From: Winslowiella iniecta
GTDB lineage: Bacteria; Pseudomonadota; Gammaproteobacteria; Enterobacterales; Enterobacteriaceae
DNA: 55,262 bases
Assembly: GCF_001267535.1 (NCBI RefSeq)
Contig: NZ_JRXE01000002.1
Location: 38,058-93,319, forward strand
Direction: 5' to 3'
Part shown: one piece after another, positions 18,589 to 28,929 of the stretch
How the letters are laid out: every line of letters begins with the position of its first letter
Position numbering within the stretch: the stretch's first letter is position 1
Notes under the pieces: model-generated
Database searches by the model: none
The model's input: the letters and a program-made list of their open reading frames with translations, nothing else
What the model was told of the DNA's origin: nothing
Program-made: the position numbers and the translations under genes

Positions 18589-18804
18589 CTAGCTGGCAGC
18601 CGGATCATGTTGTGTAAACCGCTCCAACAACGGGTTATAGCAACGAAAAAGATTGTAGTGCAGCCCTGTCGAGGTGCTGGTTCTTTGAGCACAGATTCTA
18701 CAGGGATATTTCTCCTGTTGCTGACGGTATGTTTCATTCAGCATATTATCAACGGCTAAAATCAATAACCCGCTTGATTCCTGACAGGTCATTTCCAGTA
18801 TCAC
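18589..18804 (-). pseudogene. Orphan Rhs core-tip fragment (degenerate)
   Basis: The last 37 codons of this minus-strand frame read RICAQRTSTSTGLHYNLFRC and then YNPLLERFTQHDP before a stop. This aligns position by position with the end of the Rhs core (RMQGQYLDRETGLHYN, FRYYDP, GRFTQQDPIGL). The frame stops right after QHDPAAS, where the core normally continues to IGLAGG. The part upstream (MTCQESSGLLILAVDNMLNE) is unrecognised and could be the remains of an immunity gene or toxin. Orphan core tips downstream of a main rhs gene are typical for rhs loci. Confidence 0.72.
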
Positions 18805-18839
18805 TAACCTAACTCTTGAGCTTTGATTAGTGTACTTTC

Positions 18840-18986
18840 TTAAATAGCAACTGAACCTTTCCGGTCCGTATAATGACGGACACGAGTTTTATCATTACAT
18901 GCCATTAACCCCAGAGGATCACTCCACGATAGCGAATTCGGCGCACAAGCATAAAGATTCAGCCCGCACGCCATCCCAATCGGCTG
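18840..18986 (-). pseudogene. Rhs core terminus with start of a HYD1-like toxin domain (nonsense-mutated)
   Basis: In this minus-strand frame the translation is QPIGMACGLNLYACAPNSLS followed by WSDPLGLMACNDKTRV and RHYTDRKGSVAI, then TAA (18842-18840). QPIG..GLNLY.YAPN.LSW.DPLGL is the hallmark end of an Rhs core. RVRHYTDRKG is how ADP-ribosylating HYD1-type Rhs toxins begin. After the TAA the same frame continues ESTLIKAQELG before another stop (18806-18804), so the toxin is broken. The frame joins the PAAR-like leader fragment out of frame at about 18986. Confidence 0.75.
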
Positions 18987-19054
18987 GTGATCTCGGCAAA
19001 CACGCTGGCGTGCATCAGCGCATCTCCCTGACGGGCTGCACGATTATCGTTCAT
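18959..19054 (-). pseudogene. N-terminal leader fragment of a PAAR/Rhs type VI effector
   Basis: ATG at 19054 gives MNDNRAARQGDALMHASVFA and then EITSRLGWRAG before a stop. The RAARQGDALMH..F..I.S pattern resembles the start of Enterobacterales PAAR-domain Rhs proteins, which sit on the VgrG spike of the type VI secretion system. A GGAC-containing weak Shine-Dalgarno precedes it. After EITS the sequence no longer fits the leader but, in another frame, is the end of the Rhs core, so a deletion removed more than a thousand codons between the two. Confidence 0.65.
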
Positions 19055-19139
19055 GGTTCAGACGTCCTGTCCGGTTTGTTTTATCTCGTCACGGCTTCCG
19101 CGTGCAGAGGTGAAAGATGAGTTATTCTGATTAATTTCA

Positions 19140-19163
19140 CACGGTAATTAGTTTTTTACCGTG
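19140..19163. other. Perfect 8-bp hairpin upstream of the Rhs remnant
   Basis: CACGGTAA (19140-19147) and TTACCGTG (19156-19163) form a perfect stem with a T-rich loop. Its role is unclear; it may have ended a transcript from the right. Confidence 0.35.
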
Positions 19164-19214
19164 ACGGCGATCGCGAAGGCGCTTCAGGGGATATTTTCGG
19201 ACGCGGGCGGGGGG

Positions 19215-19251
19215 CAAAAAAAATCCGCCACCCGGTGAAGCATGACGGATT
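19215..19251 (-). terminator. Intrinsic terminator of tktB
   Basis: On the minus strand AATCCG (19251-19246) pairs with CGGATT (19227-19222), followed by a run of T (complement of the A-tract at 19216-19223). It lies about 33 bp below the tktB stop codon. Confidence 0.7.
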
Positions 19252-19283
19252 GTTTAATTAATGTGCTAAGAGTAAAGCCAACA

Positions 19284-21284
19284 TCAGTGCGGTTTTAACA
19301 AGGCTTCCGCTTTGCTGACAATGTTTTCCACCGTAAAGCCAAATTCGGCAAACAGTTTCTCTGCCGGGGCGGACTCACCAAAGCCGGTCATGCCGACGAT
19401 CGCACCGTTAAGACCCACATATTTGTACCAGTAGTCGGCGATACCCGCTTCGACCGCCACGCGGGCAGTAACGGTAGACGGCAGTACTGACTCACGGTAG
19501 GCGGCATCCTGCTTATCAAACAGATCGGTTGAGGGCATCGAAACCACACGCACTTTGTGGCCGCCAGCCGACAGTTTCTCGGCGGCACCAAGAGTGATTT
19601 CCACTTCGGAACCGGTAGCGATCAGAATCACATCCGGCGTGCCGTTGGCATCTTGCAGAATGTAAGCACCGCGTGAGATATCTTCCAGCTGCTGTTGGCT
19701 GCGCGGTGGCTGTGCCAGATTCTGTCGTGACAGAATCAGCGCGGTCGGGCCGTTATGGCGTTCAACCGCATGTTTCCAGGCTACCGCAGTTTCCACCTGG
19801 TCGCACGGTCGCCAGACGCTCATATTCGGCGTTACGCGCAGGCTGGCAAGCTGTTCAACCGGCTGGTGCGTCGGGCCATCTTCGCCAAGGCCAATCGAAT
19901 CATGGGTATACACCATAATCTGACGGGCTTTCATCAGTGCGGCCATACGCGCCGCATTACGCGCATATTCGACAAACATCAGGAAAGTAGCGGTATAAGG
20001 CACAAAGCCACCGTGATGCGCGATACCGTTAGCAATCGCCGTCATACCAAACTCGCGCACGCCGTAGTGGATATAATTACCGGCAAGATCATCCTTGATC
20101 GATTTCGATCCGGACCAGATCGTCAGGTTGCTGGGTGCGAGGTCGGCAGAACCCCCAAGGAATTCAGGCAGCAGTTTGCCATACGCTTCCAGCGCGTTTT
20201 GCGAAGCTTTACGGCTGGCGATTTTCTGCGGGTTCGCCTGCAACTGCTCGATAAATTTCTGCGTTTCAGCCTGCCAGTTTTCCGGCATTCCGCCATCCAT
20301 ACGACGGCTGAACTCTTTTGCCAGCTCCGGATGTGCGGCTTTATAAGCGGCGAACTTATCGTTCCAGCTCTGCTCACGTTGCTGACCCGCGGTTTTGGCA
20401 TCCCACTGGCTGTAGATCTCTTTTGGCACTTCAAACGGCGGATAATTCCAGCCCAGCGCTTTACGCGTCAGTGCGACTTCTTCATCACCCAGCGGTGAGC
20501 CGTGTGCTTCTTCTTTACCCGCTTTATTCGGTGAGCCAAAGCCGATAACGGTGCGGCAGATAATCAGTGAAGGTTTATCCGTGACGCTTTGCGCTTCTTT
20601 GATGGCGTCGGCGACCGCCTGTGGATCGTGGCCGTCAATTTCATGCACCACATGCCAGTTATAGGCTTCGAAGCGTTTGGCGGTGTCATCGGTAAACCAG
20701 CCTTTCGTTTCGCCATCAATGGAGATACCGTTATGGTCGTAGAAACCGATCAGTTTACCCAGTCCCAGCGTACCGGCGAGGGAAGAGACTTCATGGGAAA
20801 TGCCTTCCATCAGGCAGCCATCGCCCATGAACACATAGGTGAAGTGGTCAACAATCTCATGATCCGGGCGGTTAAACTGCGCACCCAGCGTACGTTCGGC
20901 AATCGCTAAGCCTACGGCATTAGCCAGACCCTGACCCAGCGGGCCGGTGGTGGTTTCCACCCCTGGGGTATAACCAATTTCCGGGTGGCCTGGGGTTTTC
21001 GAGTGCAGCTGACGGAAGTTTTTCAGCTCTTCAATCGGCAAATCGTAGCCGGTGAGATGCAGCAGGCTGTACAGCAGCATTGAGCCGTGTCCGTTTGACA
21101 GAATAAAGCGGTCGCGATCGGCCCAGGCCGGATTCGTCGGATTATGCTTGAGGAAATCGCGCCACAGCACTTCGGCGATATCCGCCATTCCCATCGGTGC
21201 ACCTGGATGGCCCGATTTGGCTTTTTGCACTGCATCCATACTGAGTGCGCGAATGGCGTTAGCAAGCTCTTTGCGTGAGGACAT
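19284..21284 (-). CDS. tktB: Transketolase TktB
   Basis: A 666-residue thiamine-diphosphate enzyme that moves two-carbon units between sugar phosphates in the non-oxidative pentose phosphate pathway (cytoplasm). Visible: [18 protein letters not shown] at the N-terminus, the ThDP/metal motif [25 protein letters not shown], the Pyr domain [19 protein letters not shown] and [20 protein letters not shown]. Stretches such as [18 protein letters not shown] and [20 protein letters not shown] match E. coli TktB rather than TktA. The ATG at 21284 has GGGGAGA upstream; an ATG nine codons earlier lacks it. It follows talA on the same strand, forming a talA-tktB unit that is stationary-phase (RpoS) controlled in E. 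coli. Confidence 0.96.
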   Translation of the reverse strand: MSSRKELANAIRALSMDAVQKAKSGHPGAPMGMADIAEVLWRDFLKHNPTNPAWADRDRFILSNGHGSMLLYSLLHLTGYDLPIEELKNFRQLHSKTPGHPEIGYTPGVETTTGPLGQGLANAVGLAIAERTLGAQFNRPDHEIVDHFTYVFMGDGCLMEGISHEVSSLAGTLGLGKLIGFYDHNGISIDGETKGWFTDDTAKRFEAYNWHVVHEIDGHDPQAVADAIKEAQSVTDKPSLIICRTVIGFGSPNKAGKEEAHGSPLGDEEVALTRKALGWNYPPFEVPKEIYSQWDAKTAGQQREQSWNDKFAAYKAAHPELAKEFSRRMDGGMPENWQAETQKFIEQLQANPQKIASRKASQNALEAYGKLLPEFLGGSADLAPSNLTIWSGSKSIKDDLAGNYIHYGVREFGMTAIANGIAHHGGFVPYTATFLMFVEYARNAARMAALMKARQIMVYTHDSIGLGEDGPTHQPVEQLASLRVTPNMSVWRPCDQVETAVAWKHAVERHNGPTALILSRQNLAQPPRSQQQLEDISRGAYILQDANGTPDVILIATGSEVEITLGAAEKLSAGGHKVRVVSMPSTDLFDKQDAAYRESVLPSTVTARVAVEAGIADYWYKYVGLNGAIVGMTGFGESAPAEKLFAEFGFTVENIVSKAEALLKPH

Positions 21285-21377
21285 ATTTTCTCCCCTGTTA
21301 GATTGATTCAAAAAATCTGTCGGGCGGCAGTGATGCCGCCCGGTCGTGCAGGTTGCACGTTGAATACGGCGGATGAA

Positions 21378-22328
21378 TTACAGCTTAGCAGCCAGCACAT
21401 CTTCCAGTTTCTGCTGGTCGACCGCGAACTGACGAATACCTTCCGCCAGTTTTTCTACCGCCATTGGATCCTGATTATGTTCCCAGCGGAACTCGGATTC
21501 AGAAAGTGGCGTTGGCTGGTTGAAAGCTTCGGTAGATGGCTTCAGCTTGCGCTCAACCGGCGCATCGCTGGCCTGCAGGTCTTTCAGCAGGTCAGGAGAA
21601 ATGGTCAGGCGGTCGCAACCGGCCAGCGCAAGGATCTGCTCAACTTTACGGAAGCTGGCACCCATAATCACCGTATTATAGCGATGCTGCTTGTAATACT
21701 CATAAATGCTGCGCACTGATTTTACACCCGGATCTTCATCAACCACATACGGGTCAAGTGGTTTGCGCGTGTTGTACCAGTCATAAATACGGCCAACAAA
21801 TGGCGAGATCAGGAATACGCCAGCTTCGGCGCAAGCACGCGCCTGGGCGAAGGAGAACAGCAGCGTCAGGTTACAGTTGATGCCATTTTTTTCCAGCTCT
21901 TCCGCCGCGCGGATACCTTCCCAGGTGGACGCCAGTTTGATCAGGATGCGTGAACGGTCAATGCCGTGCTCTTCATACATTCTCACCAGTTTTTCTGCTT
22001 TGGTGACACACATACCGCGATCGAAAGAGAGACGAGCATCGACTTCAGTCGATACGCGACCCGGCACGCTTTTCAGAATTTCGAGGCCAAGGTTAATCGC
22101 CACTTTGTCACTGGCGTTGATAATCTGCGTCTCTTTGCTGCCGCCCTGTTTTTTGGCGTAGTTGACGGCATCGTCGATCAGGTGTTTATAGGCGTCGAGG
22201 CCGGATGCTTTCAGGATCAGAGAAGGATTGGTGGTGGCATCTTCAGGATGGTAATTACGGATCGATTCAATATCACCACTGTCAGCGACGACGGTAGTGA
22301 ACTGTTTTAATGCCTCTAGCTGGTTCAT
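21378..22328 (-). CDS. talA: Transaldolase TalA
   Basis: A 316-residue TIM-barrel enzyme transferring dihydroxyacetone units between sedoheptulose 7-phosphate and glyceraldehyde 3-phosphate. The Schiff-base lysine is K131 in [13 protein letters not shown], and the sugar-phosphate site is in [13 protein letters not shown]. The length equals E. coli TalA (316). It precedes tktB on the minus strand by 93 bp with no terminator between. Confidence 0.95.
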   Translation of the reverse strand: MNQLEALKQFTTVVADSGDIESIRNYHPEDATTNPSLILKASGLDAYKHLIDDAVNYAKKQGGSKETQIINASDKVAINLGLEILKSVPGRVSTEVDARLSFDRGMCVTKAEKLVRMYEEHGIDRSRILIKLASTWEGIRAAEELEKNGINCNLTLLFSFAQARACAEAGVFLISPFVGRIYDWYNTRKPLDPYVVDEDPGVKSVRSIYEYYKQHRYNTVIMGASFRKVEQILALAGCDRLTISPDLLKDLQASDAPVERKLKPSTEAFNQPTPLSESEFRWEHNQDPMAVEKLAEGIRQFAVDQQKLEDVLAAKL

Positions 22329-22853
22329 CTCATGGCTCCTTGATGTGCAATCAATAATGCGAATAGAGCCGTGGCGCAGTTATCGCCGCAGTTGTCTTGC
22401 CAGAGGGGCGTGCGCTTTAACCAGCGGGCGACCTGGAGTGGCATGTCGCTGCCTTTGCCTGTACAGGCGCCAGGACAAAGACGGTACAACGGCGCTAACC
22501 GACACGGCTGAGTGTTCTTAGGCGAAACATTGCATCAGACGTCCGGTAATGAAAATGCGTTTTCTCTGATTGTTGCGATGGGTTCGCTCAATGACCGCGT
22601 AGCGGGCAGTAAAAAAGCTGAACAAAAAGTATAGCAGCTGGATAAAAAAGCGTGGGGCCGCACAGCGAAGGTGCCGGTTCCTCCGCTGGATTTTTTTTAC
22701 TGGCGAGGCATCGGGTTTGAGAAATTTTGGAAATAGTTTCCATCTTTGTGCCTGGTTGCCGAAAAGTTTGAAGCGGCTCAAGTTTTTTCCACTTTTGCCG
22801 CTTCTATACTGTTTGGTTCCAGCCTTTCATAACCAAAGCCAAGGAATCAGACG
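22329..22853. other. Divergent intergenic region between talA and maeB
   Basis: 525 bp holding the control regions of two divergent genes. I see no supported gene: one minus-strand open frame (22518-22781) is rich in basic residues and matches nothing I know. A plausible maeB -10 (CTATACT, 22804-22810) lies about 44 bp before the maeB ATG, without a clear -35. GCCTGTACAGGC around 22460 is a 12-bp palindrome of unknown meaning. Confidence 0.4.
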
Positions 22854-25133
22854 ATGGACGAACAATTGAAACAGAGTGCGCTCGATTTTCACCAATTCCC
22901 CACCCCTGGCAAAATTCAGGTTTCCCCCACCAAGCCGCTGGCCACCCAGCGCGATCTGGCACTGGCCTATTCACCGGGCGTGGCAGCACCTTGTCTGGAG
23001 ATCGCCCGCGACCCGTTAGCGGCGCATAAATATACTGCGCGCGGTAATCTGGTGGCGGTGATTTCCAACGGCACGGCGGTGCTGGGGCTGGGGAATATCG
23101 GCGCGCTGGCGGGTAAACCGGTAATGGAAGGCAAAGGGGTATTATTTAAAAAATTCGCCGGTATCGACGTGTTTGATATCGAGATCGATGAACGAGATCC
23201 TGACAAACTGATTAACGTGATTGCCGCCCTGGAGCCGACCTTTGGCGGCATCAACCTCGAAGATATCAAAGCGCCGGAGTGCTTCTACATCGAAAAAGCG
23301 CTGCGTGAGCGGATGAAAATTCCGGTATTCCATGACGATCAGCACGGCACCGCGATTATTTGTACCGCCGCGGTGCTGAACGGACTGCGGGTGGTGAAGA
23401 AAAATATCTCTGACGTGCGGCTGGTGGTGTCCGGCGCTGGCGCATCGGCGATTGCCTGTATGAACCTGCTGGTGGCGCTGGGGATGCAGAAGCACAATAT
23501 CGTGGTGTGTGATTCGAAAGGGGTGATTTACCAGGGGCGTGAAGCGGATATGGCCGAAACCAAAGCGGCGTATGCGGTTGTGGATGACGGCAGGCGCACG
23601 CTGGATGAAGTGATCACCGACGCCGATATTTTCCTTGGCTGCTCCGGCCCGAAAGTCATGACGCCGGAGATGGTGCAACGGATGGCAAAGGATCCGCTGA
23701 TTCTGGCGCTGGCCAACCCGGAGCCGGAAATTTTGCCAACCCTGGCGAAAGAAGTGCGCCCGGATGCGATTATTTGCACCGGCCGCTCGGACTATCCCAA
23801 CCAGGTCAATAACGTGCTGTGCTTTCCGTTTATCTTTCGCGGCGCGCTGGATGTCGGAGCCACGGCGATCAATGAAGAGATGAAACTGGCGGCGGTGCAT
23901 GCGATTGCCGAGCTGGCGCTGGCAGAGCAGAGTGAAGTGGTGGCTTCAGCTTATGGCGATCAGGAGCTGTCGTTCGGCCCGGAATATTTGATCCCGAAAC
24001 CCTTCGATCCGCGCCTGATCGTGCAAATCGCCCCGGCAGTGGCGAAAGCGGCGATGGATTCCGGCGTTGCCACCCGGCCAATCGACAATTTTGATGCTTA
24101 TCGCGAAAAACTGGCGGAATTTGTTTATACCACCAACCTGTTTATGAAACCGATCTTTGCTCAGGCGCGCAAAGATCCGCAGCGCGTGGTGCTGGCGGAG
24201 GGAGAGGAGGCGCGGGTGCTGCATGCCACGCAGGAGCTGGTAACCCTCGGACTGGCGAAACCGATTCTGATTGGTCGTCCCAGCGTGATTGAGATGCGGC
24301 TGAAAAAACTGGGGCTGAAAATTGAAGCCGGTAAAGATTTCGAAGTGGTAAATAACGAATCCGATCCACGCTTTAAAACCTACTGGAATGAGTACTACCA
24401 GATGATGAAGCGTCGCGGTGTCTCAGCAGAAGAGGCGCAGCGCGCGGTGATTGGTAACCCGACGTTAATTGGCGCGATTATGGTTCATCGCGGCGAGGCC
24501 GATGCGCTGATTTGCGGCACCATTGGTGATTACAAATCACATTATAATATTGTGGAAAAACTGTTTGGTTTTCGCCCGGATATGAAAATGGCCGGGGCGA
24601 TGAATGCGCTGCTGTTGCCAAGCGGCAATACTTTTATCGCCGATACCTATGTTAATGAAGACCCGACGCCGCAGGAGCTGGCTGAACTGACCATTATGGC
24701 GGCAGAAACCGTGCGCCGTTTCGGTATCGAACCGAAGGTGGCGCTGCTGTCACACTCCAGTTTTGGCACGTCAGATGCACCGGCGGCGCGTAAAATGCGC
24801 GACACGCTGGCGCTGGTCAATGCCCGCGCACCGGAACTGGAGATTGATGGTGAGATGCATGGCGATGCGGCACTGGTCGAGAGTATCCGTCATGATCTGA
24901 TGCCGGACAGCCCGTTAAAAGGCGCGGCCAATATTCTGATTATGCCAAATATGGAAGCTGCGCGAATCAGCTATAACCTGCTGCGCGTCTCCTGCTCGGA
25001 AGGGGTGACGGTAGGGCCGGTATTAATGGGCATTGCCAAACCGGTGCATGTCCTGACGCCAATCGCTTCGGTGCGCCGAATCGTCAATATGGTGGCGCTG
25101 GCGGTGGTGGAAGCGCAGACACAGCCGCTGTAG
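22854..25133 (+). CDS. maeB: NADP-dependent malic enzyme MaeB
   Basis: A 759-residue hybrid protein. The N-terminal malic domain (about 1-160) and NAD(P)-binding domain (160-400) contain [33 protein letters not shown] and the dinucleotide loop [11 protein letters not shown]. The C-terminal third (about 430-755) is a phosphotransacetylase-like domain ([30 protein letters not shown]) that acts as a regulatory module. It decarboxylates malate to pyruvate with NADP+, supplying NADPH and gluconeogenic pyruvate. Length and domain order match E. coli MaeB (759). Confidence 0.96.
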   Translation: MDEQLKQSALDFHQFPTPGKIQVSPTKPLATQRDLALAYSPGVAAPCLEIARDPLAAHKYTARGNLVAVISNGTAVLGLGNIGALAGKPVMEGKGVLFKKFAGIDVFDIEIDERDPDKLINVIAALEPTFGGINLEDIKAPECFYIEKALRERMKIPVFHDDQHGTAIICTAAVLNGLRVVKKNISDVRLVVSGAGASAIACMNLLVALGMQKHNIVVCDSKGVIYQGREADMAETKAAYAVVDDGRRTLDEVITDADIFLGCSGPKVMTPEMVQRMAKDPLILALANPEPEILPTLAKEVRPDAIICTGRSDYPNQVNNVLCFPFIFRGALDVGATAINEEMKLAAVHAIAELALAEQSEVVASAYGDQELSFGPEYLIPKPFDPRLIVQIAPAVAKAAMDSGVATRPIDNFDAYREKLAEFVYTTNLFMKPIFAQARKDPQRVVLAEGEEARVLHATQELVTLGLAKPILIGRPSVIEMRLKKLGLKIEAGKDFEVVNNESDPRFKTYWNEYYQMMKRRGVSAEEAQRAVIGNPTLIGAIMVHRGEADALICGTIGDYKSHYNIVEKLFGFRPDMKMAGAMNALLLPSGNTFIADTYVNEDPTPQELAELTIMAAETVRRFGIEPKVALLSHSSFGTSDAPAARKMRDTLALVNARAPELEIDGEMHGDAALVESIRHDLMPDSPLKGAANILIMPNMEAARISYNLLRVSCSEGVTVGPVLMGIAKPVHVLTPIASVRRIVNMVALAVVEAQTQPL

Positions 25134-25141
25134 CCGGTATT

Positions 25142-25164
25142 CCTCCCCCATGCGCTGGGGGAGG
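25142..25164. terminator. GC-rich hairpin between convergent maeB and hemF
   Basis: CCTCCCCC (25142-25149) pairs with GGGGGAGG (25157-25164). There is no U-tract, but its position between two convergent stops suggests a shared transcript end. Confidence 0.45.
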
Positions 25165-25172
25165 GAACCGGA

Positions 25173-26117
<945 letters not shown>

Positions 26118-26123
26118 TTATAC

Positions 26124-26993
26124 CTAACCCGGACGACGATTGTGACGATCAAACTCATCAAAGTAGCTGACAATGCCGTCAACGATGGCTCCGGCAATCT
26201 TCTGACGAAAGGCGGTGGTGCCCAACAGCCGCTCTTCGGCCGGATTAGTGATAAACGAGGTTTCGATCAGTACGGAAGGAATTGACGGTGATTTCAGCAC
26301 CGCAAACGCCGCCTGTTCGGTATGCTGACTGTGCAGATGGTGCACCGGGCGGATCTGATTCAGCACATGTTTGCCGAGGGTCAGACTGTTTTTAATCGTA
26401 TCGGTCTGCACCAGATCGAACAGCACCTGTTGCAGATAGTGATCTTTCTCCGCAGCTTTTACGCCGCCAGCCTCGTCAGCGGCGTTCTCTTTGTCCGACA
26501 GATAGCGTGCCATCGCGCTGCTGGCACCGCGATTTGACAGTGCAAACACCGATGCGCCATTAGCATCCGGGCTGGTGAAACCGTCCGCATGAATCGACAT
26601 AAACAAACTGGCACCATGCTGGTGGGCGATTTCAACGCGCTGAAACAACGGGATAAAATGATCGCTTTCGCGCGTCAGGCGCACTTCAATACCCTTATGA
26701 CTGCTGAGTTTATGGCGAATATAATTGGCGATCTCCAGCACGATATGTTTCTCTTCCGAGCCTTCATGGCCGATGGCACCGGAATCAATGCCGCCGTGAC
26801 CCGGATCGATCATTACGATCTTTTTACCATTGCCGGGCGGCGGAGCGGGTTTGCTCTGGCGTGAGGCGACTTTCAGCGTCGCGTCCTCAGTTTTCGCCTG
26901 TAGCGGTTTCACTGGCAATAACGCCAGCGCCAGGCCGGAAAGCAGCAGCTGGCGGCGTGATGCCAGTGGGGTCAATTGCGTCATCTTCATCAT
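26124..26993 (-). CDS. amiA: N-acetylmuramoyl-L-alanine amidase AmiA
   Basis: A 289-residue periplasmic amidase that cleaves the amide between N-acetylmuramic acid and the stem peptide, helping daughter-cell separation. The N-terminus carries a Tat signal (SRRQLLLSGLALALLP, twin arginine at 13-14), as expected for AmiA. The Amidase_3 domain (about 57-280) has zinc ligands H66 (DPGHGGIDSG), a glutamate near 81 (SEEKHIV) and a histidine in SIHADGF, and the catalytic glutamate in LIETSFITN. It precedes hemF. Confidence 0.93.
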   Translation of the reverse strand: MMKMTQLTPLASRRQLLLSGLALALLPVKPLQAKTEDATLKVASRQSKPAPPPGNGKKIVMIDPGHGGIDSGAIGHEGSEEKHIVLEIANYIRHKLSSHKGIEVRLTRESDHFIPLFQRVEIAHQHGASLFMSIHADGFTSPDANGASVFALSNRGASSAMARYLSDKENAADEAGGVKAAEKDHYLQQVLFDLVQTDTIKNSLTLGKHVLNQIRPVHHLHSQHTEQAAFAVLKSPSIPSVLIETSFITNPAEERLLGTTAFRQKIAGAIVDGIVSYFDEFDRHNRRPG

Positions 26994-27200
26994 ATCGGTT
27001 CCGCTCGGCGTAAAAACGTATTGTTATATCGTAACAATCGCGCGCAGGCGACCCCGGAACTATTTCAGCGTTTTACTATTTATTTCAGCAAGCTGACAAA
27101 GCAAAAACGCTTTTTTTTCTCCGGAAACAGATTCGAAGCTTGCACCGGTAAAAGAAAGCGTGATAATCAGCAAATTCTGCTAAACATCTGAGTAAATTTC

Positions 27201-27626
27201 ATGGAAATCCGCGTATTCCGCCAGGAAGATTTTGAAGAAGTGATCACTCTCTGGGAACGTTGTGACCTGTTACGTCCGTGGAACGATCCTGAGATGGATA
27301 TTGAACGTAAACTGAATCATGACGCCGACCTGTTTCTGGTGGCGGTGGTTGGCGGCGAAGTCGTCGGCACGCTAATGGGCGGTTACGATGGTCATCGCGG
27401 CTCGGCTTACTATCTTGGCGTCCACCCTGACTATCGTGGTCGTGGTTTCGCTAATGCGCTGATTAACCGGCTGGAAAAAAAGCTGATCGCGCGCGGCTGC
27501 CCGAAAATCAATCTGATGGTGCGTGAAGAGAACGATGCGGTGATCGGCTTTTATGAAAAGCTCGATTACGAAATGCAGGATTCTGTGTGCCTCGGCAAGC
27601 GTCTGATTGAAGACCGTGAATATTAG
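27201..27626 (+). CDS. ypeA: GNAT-family acetyltransferase YpeA
   Basis: A 141-residue GNAT protein matching E. coli YpeA in length and sequence: starts [21 protein letters not shown], has the acetyl-CoA loop [14 protein letters not shown] and the C-terminal [18 protein letters not shown]. The substrate is not established. It is divergent from amiA and followed by yfeZ, as in E. coli. Confidence 0.93.
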   Translation: MEIRVFRQEDFEEVITLWERCDLLRPWNDPEMDIERKLNHDADLFLVAVVGGEVVGTLMGGYDGHRGSAYYLGVHPDYRGRGFANALINRLEKKLIARGCPKINLMVREENDAVIGFYEKLDYEMQDSVCLGKRLIEDREY

Positions 27627-27685
27627 GCTGCCTGCGGGCGAGTGCTCTCGCCCATTTTGACCTTAACAACGGTTTCCGCCTGTCT

Positions 27686-28135
27686 ATGATTTCCCCCGAC
27701 GATTACGATCATAAAGGCCAGTTGCGGCTGCCTTTTACCTTCTGGTTTATTCTGCTGTTACAGGCGCGTACCTGGCTGTTATTTGTCATGGCCGGTGCCT
27801 CGCGCGAGCAGGGCAGCGACCTGTTGGAGCTGTTTTATCCTGACACCCGGGCATTCTGGATCGGCATGGCGCTGGGCATACCGGCGGCGCTGGGTCTGCT
27901 GCTTACGGGTTATCGTCAGCGGCTGCCACGACTCTGGCAAGCCTGGCGCTGGGTATTATGTGGTGCGCTATTGGCGATGATGCTGATGCAGGGTCTGACG
28001 CTATGGCAGGGCGATGAGCAACTGTCGCTGCTGGTGGTGCTGTTGTCGCTGTTTGATTTACTGGCGCTGGGCTATTTGGTGCTGAGCCAGCGGCTGCTTA
28101 ACTGCTTTAACCCGCAGCTAAACGCGGCGGAATAA
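27686..28135 (+). CDS. yfeZ: Inner-membrane protein YfeZ (DUF2919)
   Basis: A 149-residue integral membrane protein with about four hydrophobic spans (near residues 18-36, 57-77, 88-107 and 112-132). It begins with the family-typical YDHKGQLRLPFTFWFILLLQ. Its role is unknown. It lies between ypeA and yfeY as in E. coli. A sigma-E-type promoter for the next gene overlaps its 3' end. Confidence 0.85.
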   Translation: MISPDDYDHKGQLRLPFTFWFILLLQARTWLLFVMAGASREQGSDLLELFYPDTRAFWIGMALGIPAALGLLLTGYRQRLPRLWQAWRWVLCGALLAMMLMQGLTLWQGDEQLSLLVVLLSLFDLLALGYLVLSQRLLNCFNPQLNAAE

Positions 28136-28161
28136 AACTTTTTCGTTATTCAGCACTCAAA
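28134..28161 (+). promoter_or_regulatory. Sigma-E-type promoter of yfeY
   Basis: AACTT (28136-28140) and TCAAA (28157-28161) are separated by 16 bases, matching the GGAACTT / GTCAAA pattern of RpoE promoters, 40 bp before the yfeY ATG. It fits the known RpoE control of this lipoprotein in E. coli. Confidence 0.65.
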
Positions 28162-28201
28162 GCTGACTCACACGCATAACGTGTTGACTACAGGAGTTGC
28201 A

Positions 28202-28816
28202 ATGAAATCTGTTCGCCCGGCGTTGATCATCGCCGCATTAGTGTTATCCGGCTGTGCCAGTTCTGGCTCCGGCTCGTCGTCTGATTCCAGCTGGTGGAAC
28301 CCGTTCTCCGGCGTTTCCTGGTCAAGCTTGTCACCGTTTAACTGGTTTGGTTCTTCGCTGGAAGTGAGTGAGCAAGGTGTCGGCGGCATTAACGGTAGCA
28401 CCGCCATGACCGAACAGGCGATTGATAAAGGGCTTAAGGGTGATTACACCTTGCGTAAAGGCATGCGCAGCAGCAACGGTGAGGTGGTTTCATTCTGGCA
28501 GGCACTGGATGACGACAACGTTAAGCTGGTGATTAACGGCCAGAGTACCGTCAGCAGCATTGAAGTGATGGATGAAGCCATTGCCAGCGCGGATGGCAGC
28601 AAAATTGGCAACAAATTCAGCGATCTTTACAGCAAAGCGTTTGGTGCCTGTCAGAAAGCGGAAACCACTGAAAACAACGCTGTGGAGTGTAAAGTGCCAA
28701 ACAGCCAGCATATCAGCTATGTCTACAGCGGCGACTGGCATGGTCCGGAAGGTTTAATGCCGTCCGATGACACGCTGAAAAACTGGACGCTGAGTAAAAT
28801 CATCTGGCGTCGTTAA
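28202..28816 (+). CDS. yfeY: RpoE-regulated lipoprotein YfeY
   Basis: A 204-residue lipoprotein. The signal peptide ends in the lipobox VLSGC (Cys17) after MKSVRPALIIAAL; a Ser/Gly-rich linker (ASSGSGSSSDSS) follows and then the YfeY domain with NPFSGVSWSSLSPFNWFGS. The residue after the cysteine is Ala, so outer-membrane sorting is expected. GGAGTT lies before the ATG at 28202; an upstream start at 28181 would spoil the signal peptide. The RpoE-type promoter upstream suggests an envelope-stress role. Confidence 0.9.
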   Translation: MKSVRPALIIAALVLSGCASSGSGSSSDSSWWNPFSGVSWSSLSPFNWFGSSLEVSEQGVGGINGSTAMTEQAIDKGLKGDYTLRKGMRSSNGEVVSFWQALDDDNVKLVINGQSTVSSIEVMDEAIASADGSKIGNKFSDLYSKAFGACQKAETTENNAVECKVPNSQHISYVYSGDWHGPEGLMPSDDTLKNWTLSKIIWRR

Positions 28817-28929
28817 TGACGTATTGATTCCACGGTTATTTTGCCATGACGCAAGATGCCGCCTGAAACATCGGGTATGATAAGCGCCACATTCCGTCGG
28901 TAAGCATCATATTGCAGGAGAGCATTAGC

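Noticed and set aside
18899-19120. Plus-strand 73-codon frame between ypfG and tktB
   Set aside because: The opposite strand carries clear Rhs/PAAR similarity over the same bases; the plus frame has none.
19755-20498. Long open frame antisense to tktB
   Set aside because: Shadow of a highly biased coding sequence; tktB on the other strand is unambiguous.
22518-22781. Minus-strand 87-codon frame between talA and maeB
   Set aside because: Arg/Lys/Phe-rich translation without family resemblance, located in a divergent promoter region.
23142-23900. Long open frame antisense to maeB
   Set aside because: Shadow frame; maeB fully accounts for the region.
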